DNA from: Glandiceps talaboti
Lineage: Eukaryota > Hemichordata > Enteropneusta > Spengelidae
Direction of reading: 5' to 3'
Assembly (NCBI RefSeq): GCF_964340395.1
Contig: NC_135550.1
Span: forward strand, 22,204,176-22,268,175
Length of the DNA stretch: 64,000 nt
A program made the translations under genes and the position numbers. A model generated the notes under the pieces. It saw only the letters and a list, made by a program, of their open reading frames with translations. It had not been told where the DNA came from and searched no databases. Shown one piece after another: positions 50,138 to 64,000 of this stretch (position 1 is the first letter of the stretch; every line of letters begins with the position of its first letter).

Positions 50138-50380
50138 TAAGGGGTAAACCATTTGATTTATGGGGGAGGGGGTTGGAGGATTTTCGAGAAAAAAAAATTG
50201 TTGCCGGCAAAAAGCAGGAAATATAATTGCTGACCAAGTCAAGACAGAATCAAAAAAGAAGTTTGCTGTCTACTTTGCTCTCGAAAAAAAAATTTGCTGT
50301 TATTGTGGTTGAAGAAAAAAATGTTGTTGGGTCTAACTTCTCCAGCCTCCCCCCCCCGAAATCAAATGATTTACCCCTAA
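50138..50380. mobile_element. MITE-like element with about 40-bp G-rich inverted termini
   Basis: taaggggtaaaccatttgat at 50138 and atcaaatgatttacccctaa ending at 50380 are inverted copies. Pairing continues into the adjacent G/C tract, giving about 33 of 40 matches. The 243-bp element has no coding sequence. It explains one of the C-runs in this window as an element terminus. Confidence 0.65.
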
Positions 50381-51290
50381 AACTCTGGACCTGTCACTAT
50401 AATTCTAATTTGACACATTGAGAACCTGGACAACTTTTAGGAGAGATTTTTCTGAAATAAAATGATGTTTCCATGGTAATACCAAAATGAATATTAGACT
50501 TGAGAATTGACAAAATAAATGGTCATCGTTAATGGAACACGGGATAATGATATTAAAAGGTATTGACACGATCGTGGATAGTTGATGAGTCAACTCATTG
50601 ACACGTTTATTACCTGACTTGATGAAAGGCCTTGAAAAAGACACACCCTCTTAAAACTACGCCTATAATCATCGCATTTGTGTTACTGAGTCTCCATCCA
50701 GTGCGTTTTGTAATTATGCACATGTTCGAATGTCAAATGTAAAAAGATTATGATCTATTCTAGTATCATGAAATTCTACTTGTAGATTAATTGCCATAAA
50801 ATTCCTTATATGAAAACAATTAAACGATGCATGCAAGTCATTTGTGTTGTAAAACCATTCTATTTGTAAGCGACTATATTCGTCATAGAAATTTAATACA
50901 GTTGTGTAACTGCCATTCCCACGGTTATGATTTGTATAAACGTTTTTGACTTTGTAAAGTCAATTCACCAGTACGCAGTTTAATAGCAAGGACACATATA
51001 CATGCAATAAAATATCAGAGTCTAATATAGTATATAACGGATTCGTGTAAAATACAGGAGATTTTCTGAAGTGGAAAGTAGCAAATGTCACTAGTTAAAT
51101 TTAGTCCATAAACGATAGAGATTAGATATAAAAATTGTGTGTAAAGAATATAGTGCTACTGGTAAGTATTGTTGTATATCTCTGATGACGTAGCCCATGC
51201 TACCCACAGAGACTTGTCGCGGTCTGGCTATCTGAAAGTACTTTAACCAACTTACGACCACAGTAAGTCTCTGATGGCGCCATATCATAT

Positions 51291-51535
51291 CACACACACA
51301 CACACACACACATACACACACACACACACACATACATACATACATACATACATACATACATACATACATACATACATACATACATACATACATACATACA
51401 TACAAAATGTACATACATACATACATACATACACACACATACATACATACATACATACATACATACATACATACATACATACATACATACATACATACAT
51501 ACATACATACATACATACATACACATACACACACC
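51291..51535. repeat. Compound (CA)n-(CATA)n microsatellite
   Basis: A CA run leads into a long CATA run, interrupted once by aaaatgta near 51404-51411. Frames of 80-156 residues on both strands across it are spurious. Confidence 0.97.
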
Positions 51536-52850
51536 CTTAACAAACCACATACTACTATCACAGTCTAGATATTGATACCAGACATCCTACGCCATTCATG
51601 GCAAAAACCCAATATATCTCATACCTTAAATTAATTCGACCTGAAAATGTATGTTGCCTGGAGGATATAGAGTTTTAACCAGTACAACCTATAAAAGCAA
51701 GATTACAAACTTACACGATACTAGTACTATGGCAATGTAACATTTGACCTTGGGGTCTAAACTTATTTGACGAATTTGCATTTGTCGCGTAGACTGTCAT
51801 TTGATAGTACATTCACCCTACGATTCTATACTTGTATGTAACAAAAAGGGAAATTCAATATAATCACTCACATATATAAATCCTTGACATTCTCTCCACT
51901 GTTCCGCTATTAGGCCGCTTTAGAAGAGAAGAAACGGTGTCGTCGCATTCCAGAAATTTTACAACGTGACTACACGTAAAAAGTGTATCCGTATGTAAAA
52001 AAAGCATTTATGGGCTTTTAATCGTTAACTGCCAGGAACCGCTGAGCTGTTAACAACGACAAAACTATCATTTGAAGACACATAGATGAACAAATCTAGC
52101 TATAAGCACATCTCTTGTCATTTGACTACACATTTCGATATCCTATAAGACATTGTACCAACTCATTTATGTTATGTTAGTAATTTGGATACGCTGAATA
52201 GAAACAAAAATGACAGGCATCCACATTCTCATATTAGCCAAAGTATTTTGTTTTCGCTGATGCAACGAAAAGTACGGGGGCCGGCGTCAGTAACGCTCTG
52301 CCGTAAAGAGGCTATTTAACAACGTTGTTTTACAACGATAAGCATCCAATGATTCAACTGATTCGTTTATATTGAATAACCGACTGACATCCGATTATCT
52401 AGTTATTACCTATTATAAATGAAGGCGAGGGAAAAGAGCAAAATTAAACACTAGTTAAGAGAAATGACAAATCGGTTGTTACATCATATCAATAACCGAT
52501 ATTATTTTATGTATGTTTATCGTCATTGCTATGAAATCTTCAACAATCATCCAATGTATAGATATATTAAACTACTGTTATTTGTAATCAGTTGCTCTGT
52601 GTGCGCATGCCTCATAGAACACTGGGAATTTGTTTATCTCATATTTAGCAATGAAATTAATAGTAGTGACAACATTTATCTCAATATTCAATAGCCCGGA
52701 TGTTATACAAATATTACACTCATCTATTTGTGAAAATCAATGCGTCAAAGAGTGAGGATGAGATATAACTAACAATGCTCTATCAAATACCAGCCTGTAC
52801 AAGTACTCCACTAACATAACAACACAAATGAAAACTGGATGGTCTCAACA

Positions 52851-52891
52851 ATACATACATACATACATACATACATACATACATACATACA

Positions 52892-52925
<34 letters not shown>

Positions 52926-52962
52926 CATACATACATACATACAGACAGACAGGCAGGCAGGC

Positions 52963-53004
<42 letters not shown>
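52851..53004. repeat. (CATA)n-(CAGA/CAGG)n microsatellite
   Basis: A CATA run to about 52942 passes directly into CAGA and CAGG units to 53004. It lies about 470 bp beyond the stop codon of cholinesterase B. Confidence 0.95.
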
Positions 53005-53005
<1 letters not shown>

Positions 53006-53470
53006 TGGAAGGATAAAACTAGCTTTACTTATATGTTAACTCTAAAACTTATTCGAGATAAACTTTGACCTCTTTAGCATTTTAACGAAATCATAAAATT
53101 TAATTGGAGCTAACGTTAGTTCCAATGCATCAGATCTGGATAGTTATAGCGAATAAGTCATTAATGACGGAAGGGTAGACGACATGCTTAGCTTAGTTTT
53201 GTTGAAACGAAAATAGCTGATATCCAACAGTGAAGCATTCCTTGTTGACGGTCATAACACAGTAATGTACATTATTATGTGTGCTTACTGATCAAGAGGT
53301 TTTCTTACTTCAATGCCCATGACAATCGTTAATATTATTTATAGTATTTTCCTGCTCGTTTAAAATGTTTGATCGTTGAATATGTTACCAGTAACAGCGC
53401 ATCGGTCGGCAGGACTTTCCTTTTTTATGCCACTGTTCCTCATCTTCAGCCATCGGAGAGAAGATGTAGT

Positions 53471-56400
53471 TTATGCTGTTCCGAACCAAAACAATGTTAT
53501 CATGAACATAAGGAAGGGTGATATTCTGAATGATGAAGGCGGCGATGAACAAGTTGTTGAAAGCATTTCTGTTTGGTTGTTTTCTCTTATCGATTCTTCG
53601 CCTGAAATAGATCATAAATTCAGTAACGGAAAGAGAATATGACAAGATTGTCATGATGTATATTTTTCAAGAGAGCTCATATTCAACATTCTGATTGCAC
53701 AATGTATGGCCAGACATTCTCAAGTTCGAGTCGCTGTCGGGTTAGCTTGGTTGCGATCTAACCTACGAACATATCAATAAACTTTAAGTACAGTCGTACA
53801 TGTGAGTTGACTTATTTATTCACAGTAATATGAAAATAATATACTAAGATATCTATTAATAAAACAGTCGGTACACACGCAAACGAATTAAAACTATGTT
53901 CGCTAAAACAATATTTCAAGTCATTCTAACCTTCACAATGTATCAACAGTCGATGGTACTGCGAAAATTACTCTACAATTAAACTAAAATTAATTAGTTG
54001 ATAATTACCTGGATATTCAGTAACCAACTCATGTGGATAGCCAGTAGCCGATTCATGTGGATAGCCAGTAGCCAACTCATGTGGATAGTCAGTAACCAAC
54101 TCATGTGGATAGTCAGTACCCGATTCATGTGGGTAGTCAGTAGCCAACTCATGTGGATAGTCAGTACCCGATTCATGTGGATAGCCAGTAGCCAACTCAT
54201 GTGGATAGTCAGTAACCAACTCATGTGGGTATTCAGTAGCCAGCTCTTGTGGATAGTCAGTAGCCAACTCATGTGGGTAGTCAGTACCCGATTCATGTGG
54301 ATAGCCAGTAACCAACTCATGTGGATAGTCAGTACCCGATTCATGTGGGTAGCCAGTAGCCGATTCATGTAGATAGTCAGTACCCGATTCATGTGGATAG
54401 CCAGTAGCCAACTCATGTGGATAGTCAGTACCCGATTCATGTGAGTAGTCAGTAGCCAACTCATGTGAGTAGTTATTAGCCAACTCATACGAATTATTAC
54501 ATGTAACGCTAACTGTAGGAGCTGGGGTGATAACAGGTTTTAGTTTCTCTAGCTTTGGCACCAACTCTTGCCAGAATTGACAATAGGGAGTTCGAGGATA
54601 ACTGTCTGTTTTCATATTTTGTTGGAAATCATCGTCGAATATTACATACTTCTTTTCTTTCGGCTCATATCTAGGCCATTCATCAGTTACGGTCTCGTTC
54701 TCATTCTGAACATTTGGGTTGCTGTAATGAAAAGTCAGATTGTTAAACTGTATATCTCTTAAACATTAGTACAGGGTAACTTGAAGGAAATGACGTGTAC
54801 TACAAAATACGCCTCCGCCAATGACTATACTCACGCCTCATCGTCGTAAACTACAGCCTCTTTTACGGCACCGTCCAAGACGCACCGTTTCGCCGTGTCG
54901 AGGAAGAAATAATAGGTCTGGTTTGCGAGAATGTCACGCATTTAAATAGTAAAAATCAGACTGTGCACTAATGTATGAACTAACAACAAAATCAAAATTT
55001 ACTTTAACTAAGGAAAAGTAACATTTGTGTGGTGAACATAGATGCAAATAGCTGCAAGGAGCAAATGTTACCAATGGTTAATTGCGAATCAAATAAGTTG
55101 TACATAATAATGGCCCTAATACTCCGCCATATGTTAATAGTTACCAATGGGTCTCTCTGCCAATCAATACACTTTCTCCATCTAAACTATCATTACCGGG
55201 GAACGGTAGGGAATAAGAAGGGAATTCACTCACACAGCTGATGCAAATGTTCAAAGTCTCGCGCTTCACCAGAGTTTGGTTTTGTCAAGAATCAAAATAT
55301 AGGAATTGTATATTTACTATGCACATAAAGTATTCTAAAGACCTTGAAGGGTCTAAATGATGTCATGATTCAATTCTAAATTTACTTTATTATGAAATGT
55401 GACCTTACTCCTTGATCTTAGATCATGAGGTAATAATACTAATTAAATAAATGGAGTAATTTCTATTGTTTCATTGTCACATAAAATGTCATCACCTATC
55501 AGAGGGACTACTTCAATTAACTCATGAATTAGTGGAGAAGTCAATCATATATCAAATAAACACTTTGCTCACTCTTGCTAAGAAGTAACGAAATAGTCTA
55601 TTTACGAACAACCAAAGTAGGTCTAAGGATATATTAATGCATATAATATATCAGTATTCGTTACTTTAAAATAAGTAAATAATCCAAAATTCCGAAATAT
55701 GATATTTTTGGATCGTAACACAACTACACAAGTGGCAAATGTAGGTACTCGATTAGAAAAGGAATACTAAGTGTGTTTTACGTACCCATATTTTGCGAAG
55801 TTCGTCCAATGTTTCATCAACATCTCACTTAAGACTACATCTTCATCACTGAAACCAGAGAAAACAGAGTTCAAAGGATGACCGAATACATAAGCGATTT
55901 CGTCACCATGTACGGTACCCATCCATTTTGGCCAAGGGCTTGCAGATGAACGCTTATCTAGGGCATAATAGTACACTGAGTTGTTAGCAGACGCATATAC
56001 ATTTGCGAAGTCGATAACAGGACACTTCATTTTGCAGTCTCCAATCGCGTCATCTACCGCATCTCGCATTTTCTCTCCATTTTCAGCATCAGCCCAGTCT
56101 CTGTACACATAGCACACCGCATCTGTTATTAATTCATCAGGAGCCCATGGTCCACCTAAACAAAATTGAATAGCTTCGCGGTATTCTTCAGCATTTAGTG
56201 AACTGTTTGTCTCTATCGAGAAACCAGGAACCGATCTAACCAGGTTCACCATCCATTCATTTTCGCAATTACCAATCAAAACATCAGCTTGTTTGAAACT
56301 CTGTTCTTTCAATATTTGATTAACGGGTACCTGGAGAAAGGTTCCGTCCACAACTGGGAAATGGTTGACCGAGGACCATATGTCATTGGTGAGATTGTAA

Positions 56401-57260
56401 ACCGGCAATTGAAGCAAGCACTCTAGGACACCTGCTAGCGTTTCGATCGAAGGGCAGCCGAGACTTTTAATGTATCCCGCAAACGCCGCATTTTTGTAGT
56501 ACGAGCTCAATGGTTGTAAGAGTGGTATATTTGGTGTACCACTCTGTAAAATCGCTCTTTTAAAAAGATTACGACTTACAGGTGCAAGCAGATGGTAACC
56601 AACCGAAGCAGCCCCGGCGCTACACCCAAACAGTGTGATAAGATCGGGGTCGCCGCCGAAGTTGGCAATATTGTCTTTAATCCACTGTAAAGCCACGACT
56701 TGGTCCATTAATCCCATATTGCCAATAATCTCGGGAATTCCTAAAGATAGAAATCCTAGCGGACCAAGACGATAATTGATGGTGACCACCACAACATTTT
56801 GTGTCGATGCCAATATCTCACCGTTATATTCTTGTACGTTAGCGGTTCCCCAATAAAAAGAACCACCGTGAATCCATACCATAACTGCTGTGTTGTTACG
56901 CCTGGGCCAAGGTGTCCATATGTTGAGAAATAAACAGTCTTCACTTAGATTTTCCACCGTATGCTGCCACGATAAACCTGGATGGTCTAGTTTCATTTTC
57001 GGCTGCCAACAATTATCTCCGTACGAAGTAGCAGTTTTAGTTCCATTCCAAGTTTCTGTCCATAGCGACGATGGTTGAAATCTCAATGGTTGTTCTGCAT
57101 AAGGAATACCAAGAAAATAATCTACTTGTTTCCCATTCTCAAACGTCTTTCTCGTGCCAAGCAGCGATCCGTATTTCGTCGTGCCCGATATTGTCTTTTC
57201 TTGACCGAATCCAAGTGTAATAAAAGTGCACAGGACAAGGAGTAATGCCTGAGGTGTCAT
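53471..57260 (-). CDS. Cholinesterase B: divergent GPI-anchored cholinesterase-like protein with repeat stalk, 3 exons
   Basis: Exons (minus): 57260-55786, 54721-54009, 53601-53471; 772 residues with phases 2 and 1, as in A and C. ATG 57260 gives a signal peptide (MTPQALLLVLCTF). Ser214 (GCSAG), Glu335 (NCENEW) and His451 (HGDE) are in place, so hydrolysis is possible. However, the usual Glu before Ser is Cys, the Gly after the acidic residue is Trp, and the oxyanion loop is HGGSF. Near the Torpedo Trp84 site a Trp is present but shifted by one residue. After the family's late YCQFW motif, exon 2 runs into about 20 copies of an 8-residue repeat (residues about 568-729). Exon 3 encodes TTCSS and a hydrophobic end (PFLMFMITLFWFGTA) resembling a GPI signal. 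Exon 3 was found by splice phase and by its match to A. Likely a surface protein with altered substrate choice, or an adhesion role. Confidence 0.87.
54018..54480 (-). repeat. 24-bp coding minisatellite in exon 2 of cholinesterase B
   Basis: About 19 units of 24 bp encode the 8-residue unit YPHELATD and its variants YPHESGTD and YPHESATG. The unit length keeps the reading frame and no stop occurs in the coding frame. Variants alternate, which suggests amplification of 48-bp blocks. Ser/Thr, Pro and His content fits an extended, perhaps O-glycosylated stalk between enzyme domain and anchor. Confidence 0.93.
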
Positions 57261-60880
<3,620 letters not shown>

Positions 60881-63800
60881 TCATATAAATATTGATGACG
60901 TAATAAGGAACCACATACACAATGAGAGAACGCATGGTCTATTTACAACTGCGGAACACACAGCACCTATCGCTGGTTTAGACGGTCTTTCAGATACAGA
61001 TTCTGATTTGGATTCCGGTTCTGGTTCTGGTAGGTCGTGTGGTATAAATGGTTTTGACCCTCGCTCGCGCTCTTCCTGTACTTCGGAATTTACTTCAGAT
61101 TCAACGATACCTGTTTCTGATGACGAATCCGATGATTCTGTCTCCGATTCTGTCTCCGATTCTTCCTCTTCTATATGGGAAATAAGAACATAATCAGACG
61201 TAAGTGATATGTAACCCTATAGTAGAGATAGTCAAGACTTCCTAGCCTACTAGTAGACTTGAAGAAAACACTACTACATTATTTAAGCTATCCTAACTGC
61301 CGTTTTTATTTATTTTTTATTTTCACTCGTCCTTCCAAGAAAATGTCAGTTAGGATAGCTGAAATAGTGTAGTAGCATTAGTCCTTCAAATATATAGGTT
61401 GGCTAAGAACCAGCTGATAACTTTCCATTCTGCACAACTCTTGCAAATTAATGTTGTCGCAGGGTTTAGAACCTTACTGCAGTAGAGTTTTGCACGTGCA
61501 AGTGTAATCATGGTCAATCATCAAACGATGGCGCTGAAGCGAAAAGTGTTTGGGCAGACACCCCCCCCCCCCTCATTCCTACAGCTTATTCTCATAAGAT
61601 CATACACCTTGCAACCAATGGAATCGACTCTATAACGATGAACATTACTCTATTACGGTACTCTACTTGACCAATACAATCAACTAATTCAAACACAAAC
61701 TCAAAAGTGGCAAATGAATATTACTAATTAAAAGTGTTTTTTTTAATAGTTAATCTTGTTTTTCTTCTGAATTGATATAGCTTTTAATCATTTCTACCGT
61801 TGTTATTTCCTTTTTACCGTCTGAACCTCGTGTGTTCTTAATAGTGGTTACACTCCTTGTTTTTGTATTTGTATATTTGGTACAAATGTCATTTATAGTT
61901 CTAACTTTACATTGGATACATCAGTACTAGTGTGTAGTCTTTCTATACGGTGTGTGAGCCTGTAGATTAATTGTCAGCAGGCCGTTCCCATAGAAACAAA
62001 ATTCAAATAAAAATCAAAGAGGTCAGTGATGCACTCTTTAGATGTTTGATTAGCCGCCAAAATACTATCTTTATATTCCATGACAAAGCATTATGACACC
62101 CTGTAGCTGCATCCAGAGGAAGTGAGAGAAGTCGTCTTATCACTGATTAACTATGGAATCGGTGTAAGGTGACTTCGATCAAGGGCGAAATAATTCCTTC
62201 AAAAGATGAAATTATATTTAATGGATAATATATTTTTGACCTGCCTCTGGTACCCAGTAACGTATTTCTTAGTTTAACAAGTGTTTTGGACAAAAGCTTG
62301 ACTGAAAATGACGTCACAACTGCAGTAATGGATGTGTGGATCAAATTTGTAATTTTCCGGAAATCTAAAAACAAACAAACCCAAAACCAAGACTACTATC
62401 GACTCACCCGGTGGTGGCTTAGCAAGTTCTGGAATAAATTCATTCCAGAACTCACAGTATGGTGTCCGTGGAAAAGTATCTTGTTGAAATGAGGCGCCCT
62501 CTGTCGGTGCATCAAAGATGACATACTCTCGACCCGTTGTCGTATAACGGGGCCAAGTTTCATTACCGTCTGCTACGTTCGGATTCCTGTGAACACATAT
62601 ATGAACTAAATTTAGGCGAATACGAACATGTTTCCGTTTTTACAATACAATACAATACAATACAATACAATACAATACAATACAATACAATACAATACAA
62701 TACAATGCAATACGATACGATACAATACAACATGTAATACCACAATACAATACGATACGATACAATACAATATAATACAATACAACATGTAATACCACAA
62801 TACAATACAATACAATACAATACAATACAATACAATACAATACAACATGTAATACCACAATACGATACGATACAAAACGATACGATACGATACGATACGA
62901 TACGATACTTTAGTTATACATTGCAATACAATGCAAAAGAACACACTGTGTTCTGGGTGATCACTCCCTGAAGGCGGTGATCATCCAGAACAAAACAAAC
63001 GACACAAAACGATGGAAATAGAGGTAAATAAAGGCATCTAGCCGCTTTCACCACGTCAGATTTTAATCAGATTGACATTATAGAGTACCCCAGTACTGCA
63101 GAGCTCTGTTCAGTAACAGGCAATACCAAGCATGCAATCTAGAAATCATAGACCGCATAGTTAATAATACATCGTCAATGTATCAATTGTACTCACCCAT
63201 ATTTAGCGAAATTAGTCCAATATTCCATCATCTGTCGGCTTAGAGCGACATCTTCGTTATTACTGCCGCTGTCTGGGACGAGTGGATGTCCGAACAGGTA
63301 ACTTATCTCGTCTCCGTGAACAGCACCCATCCAATCAGGCCATGGACTGATCGAAGAGCGCCTCCTAAGTTCATAATAGTAGACATCATTGCCTAAATCA
63401 GAATATATGTTAGCAATCACAATGTTAGGACACTTCAAAATATAATCTCCGAACAAATCGTCTATACCATCTCTTAATTTGTAAGGGTCCGTCTTAGCCG
63501 TCCAATCGGTATATTGGAATGTTGTTGCCGTGGTAACAATGTCCTTTACTCCGTAATAGCCGTATATTATGTATTTAACTGTAGTTTTGAATTGATCATA
63601 TGTTATTGCACCTTCGGTTTCCATGGAAAAGCCTGGAGAAATTCTGACCATATCAATCATACCTTCATTTTGTGAATTTCCCGACATTATTTCAGTATTT
63701 TTGAAATTTCCTGACTCCAGCAGTGTATCAATATCATTGTCCAAAAATTCACCATCCACGACTATGAAATGATTCATGCCAGCGAAAGGGTTGCTTGAGA

Positions 63801-64000
63801 TGTTATGTGGGGACTGCCCACGTAAACAATCAACCACAGCACTAGTATTAACTCCATCCATCGCGCATCCCAAACTGTTTACAAAGGCTCGAACGAAGTA
63901 ACCGGTGAAAGATGTAGCAACGTTGACGACGGGCTTCATCGGGGGAGATGTCGGCGCCCCACTTTCAAGAATTGCTCGACTAAACAAATTCCTACTCATT
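60881..64000 (-). CDS. Cholinesterase C: GPI-anchored cholinesterase-like protein with acidic stalk, 5' end outside window
   Basis: Exons (minus): 64000-63197 (partial), 62586-62408, 61170-60881, with phases 2 and 1 as in A and B. Roughly 240 N-terminal residues, including signal peptide, oxyanion loop and nucleophile Ser, lie beyond the window edge. The acidic residue (SGNSQNEGM) and catalytic His (VHGDE) are present. Exon 2 encodes NPNVADGNETWPRY and FPRTPYCEFW, close to B, so B and C look like nearer relatives than either is to A. Exon 3 opens with a Glu/Ser run (EEEESETESETESS), then PEPEPE and a hydrophobic end (CVLSLCMWFLITSSIFI) before the stop, as expected of a GPI signal. Exon 3 rests on splice site, phase and tail character, not on sequence similarity, so it is less certain than exons 1 and 2. 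Confidence 0.82.
62641..62912. repeat. (AATAC)n pentanucleotide array with higher-order spacer
   Basis: AATAC units are interrupted three times by the same spacer (acatgtaataccac) and end in GATAC units. It lies in intron 1 of cholinesterase C. Confidence 0.92.

Larger units (their letters stand above)
44875..53470. other. Stretch between cholinesterases A and B, no gene seen
   Basis: It holds a LINE 3' end (46.0-46.4 kb), three (CATA)n-type microsatellites, a Penelope-like terminal motif near 47.9 kb and a MITE at 50.1 kb, all listed separately. A frame at 48769-49023 begins with a signal-peptide-like run but shows no domain, and I do not call it. No fourth cholinesterase exon was recognised. 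Confidence 0.6.

Noticed and set aside
51091-51561. Long open frames on both strands (up to 156 codons)
   Set aside because: They are produced by the CATA/CA microsatellite. The same applies to frames at 46904-47107, 52828-53039, 58493-58835 and 62563-62944.
53376-53642. Plus-strand open frame of 88 codons with a hydrophobic start
   Set aside because: It overlaps the last exon of cholinesterase B on the opposite strand. That exon has the acceptor, the phase and the TTCSS plus hydrophobic tail seen in A.
53994-54488. Second minus-strand frame and plus-strand frame across the 24-bp array
   Set aside because: A 24-bp repeat without stops is open in several frames. Only one frame continues the cholinesterase domain.

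Overview
This is a 64 kb piece of an AT-rich animal genome. It has intron-rich genes with GT-AG splice sites, long (CATA)n, (CT)n and (CA)n microsatellites, several LINE, SINE and MITE copies, and runs of 10-18 C or G. The gene content (GNPAT and a tandem cholinesterase cluster) and the transposon types fit an invertebrate deuterostome such as a hemichordate, amphioxus or echinoderm. That placement is an impression, not a demonstration.

Layout. (1) 0.36-9.0 kb, plus strand: a complete 14-exon GNPAT gene (ether-lipid synthesis), followed by a 27-bp tandem array of inverted CCAAT boxes. (2) 9.3-15.7 kb: no gene seen; MITE-like elements and a long hairpin. (3) 15.75-16.59 kb: the 3' end of a LINE, whose (TTG)n tail stops 3 bp before the start codon of the next gene. 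(4) 16.6-31.4 kb, plus strand: an eight-exon gene for a protein of about 965 residues that I cannot name. It has a Gln-rich N-terminus, a central domain that recalls an uncharacterised plant domain, a CXC-type cysteine motif and a cysteine-rich tail. Its introns hold a 64-bp tandem array, a Penelope-like remnant and a nest of DNA transposons that fills nearly all of intron 6. One of these is a Mutator-like element with tandem-repeat termini and part of a transposase. (5) 31.4-39.4 kb: no gene seen; degenerate repeats, a LINE reverse-transcriptase fragment and a 1.2 kb array of 32-bp units. (6) 39.4-64 kb, minus strand: three cholinesterase-family genes in tandem (called A, B and C here; C runs off the window), separated by microsatellites, LINE and SINE pieces and MITEs.

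The three cholinesterases share one plan: a large catalytic exon ending in phase 2, a second exon carrying the end of the fold and ending in phase 1, and a short last exon ending in a hydrophobic tail typical of a GPI-anchor signal. They differ just before the anchor. A has almost no stalk. B has about 160 residues of 8-residue repeats encoded by a 24-bp minisatellite in exon 2. C has an acidic Glu/Ser stalk in exon 3. A keeps all the classical active-site features. B keeps Ser, Glu and His but has lost the Glu before the nucleophile and one oxyanion-hole Gly. I infer local duplication followed by divergence of both active site and surface stalk.

Exon boundaries come from reading splice sites, phases and family resemblance by eye. 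No alignment or transcript was available.
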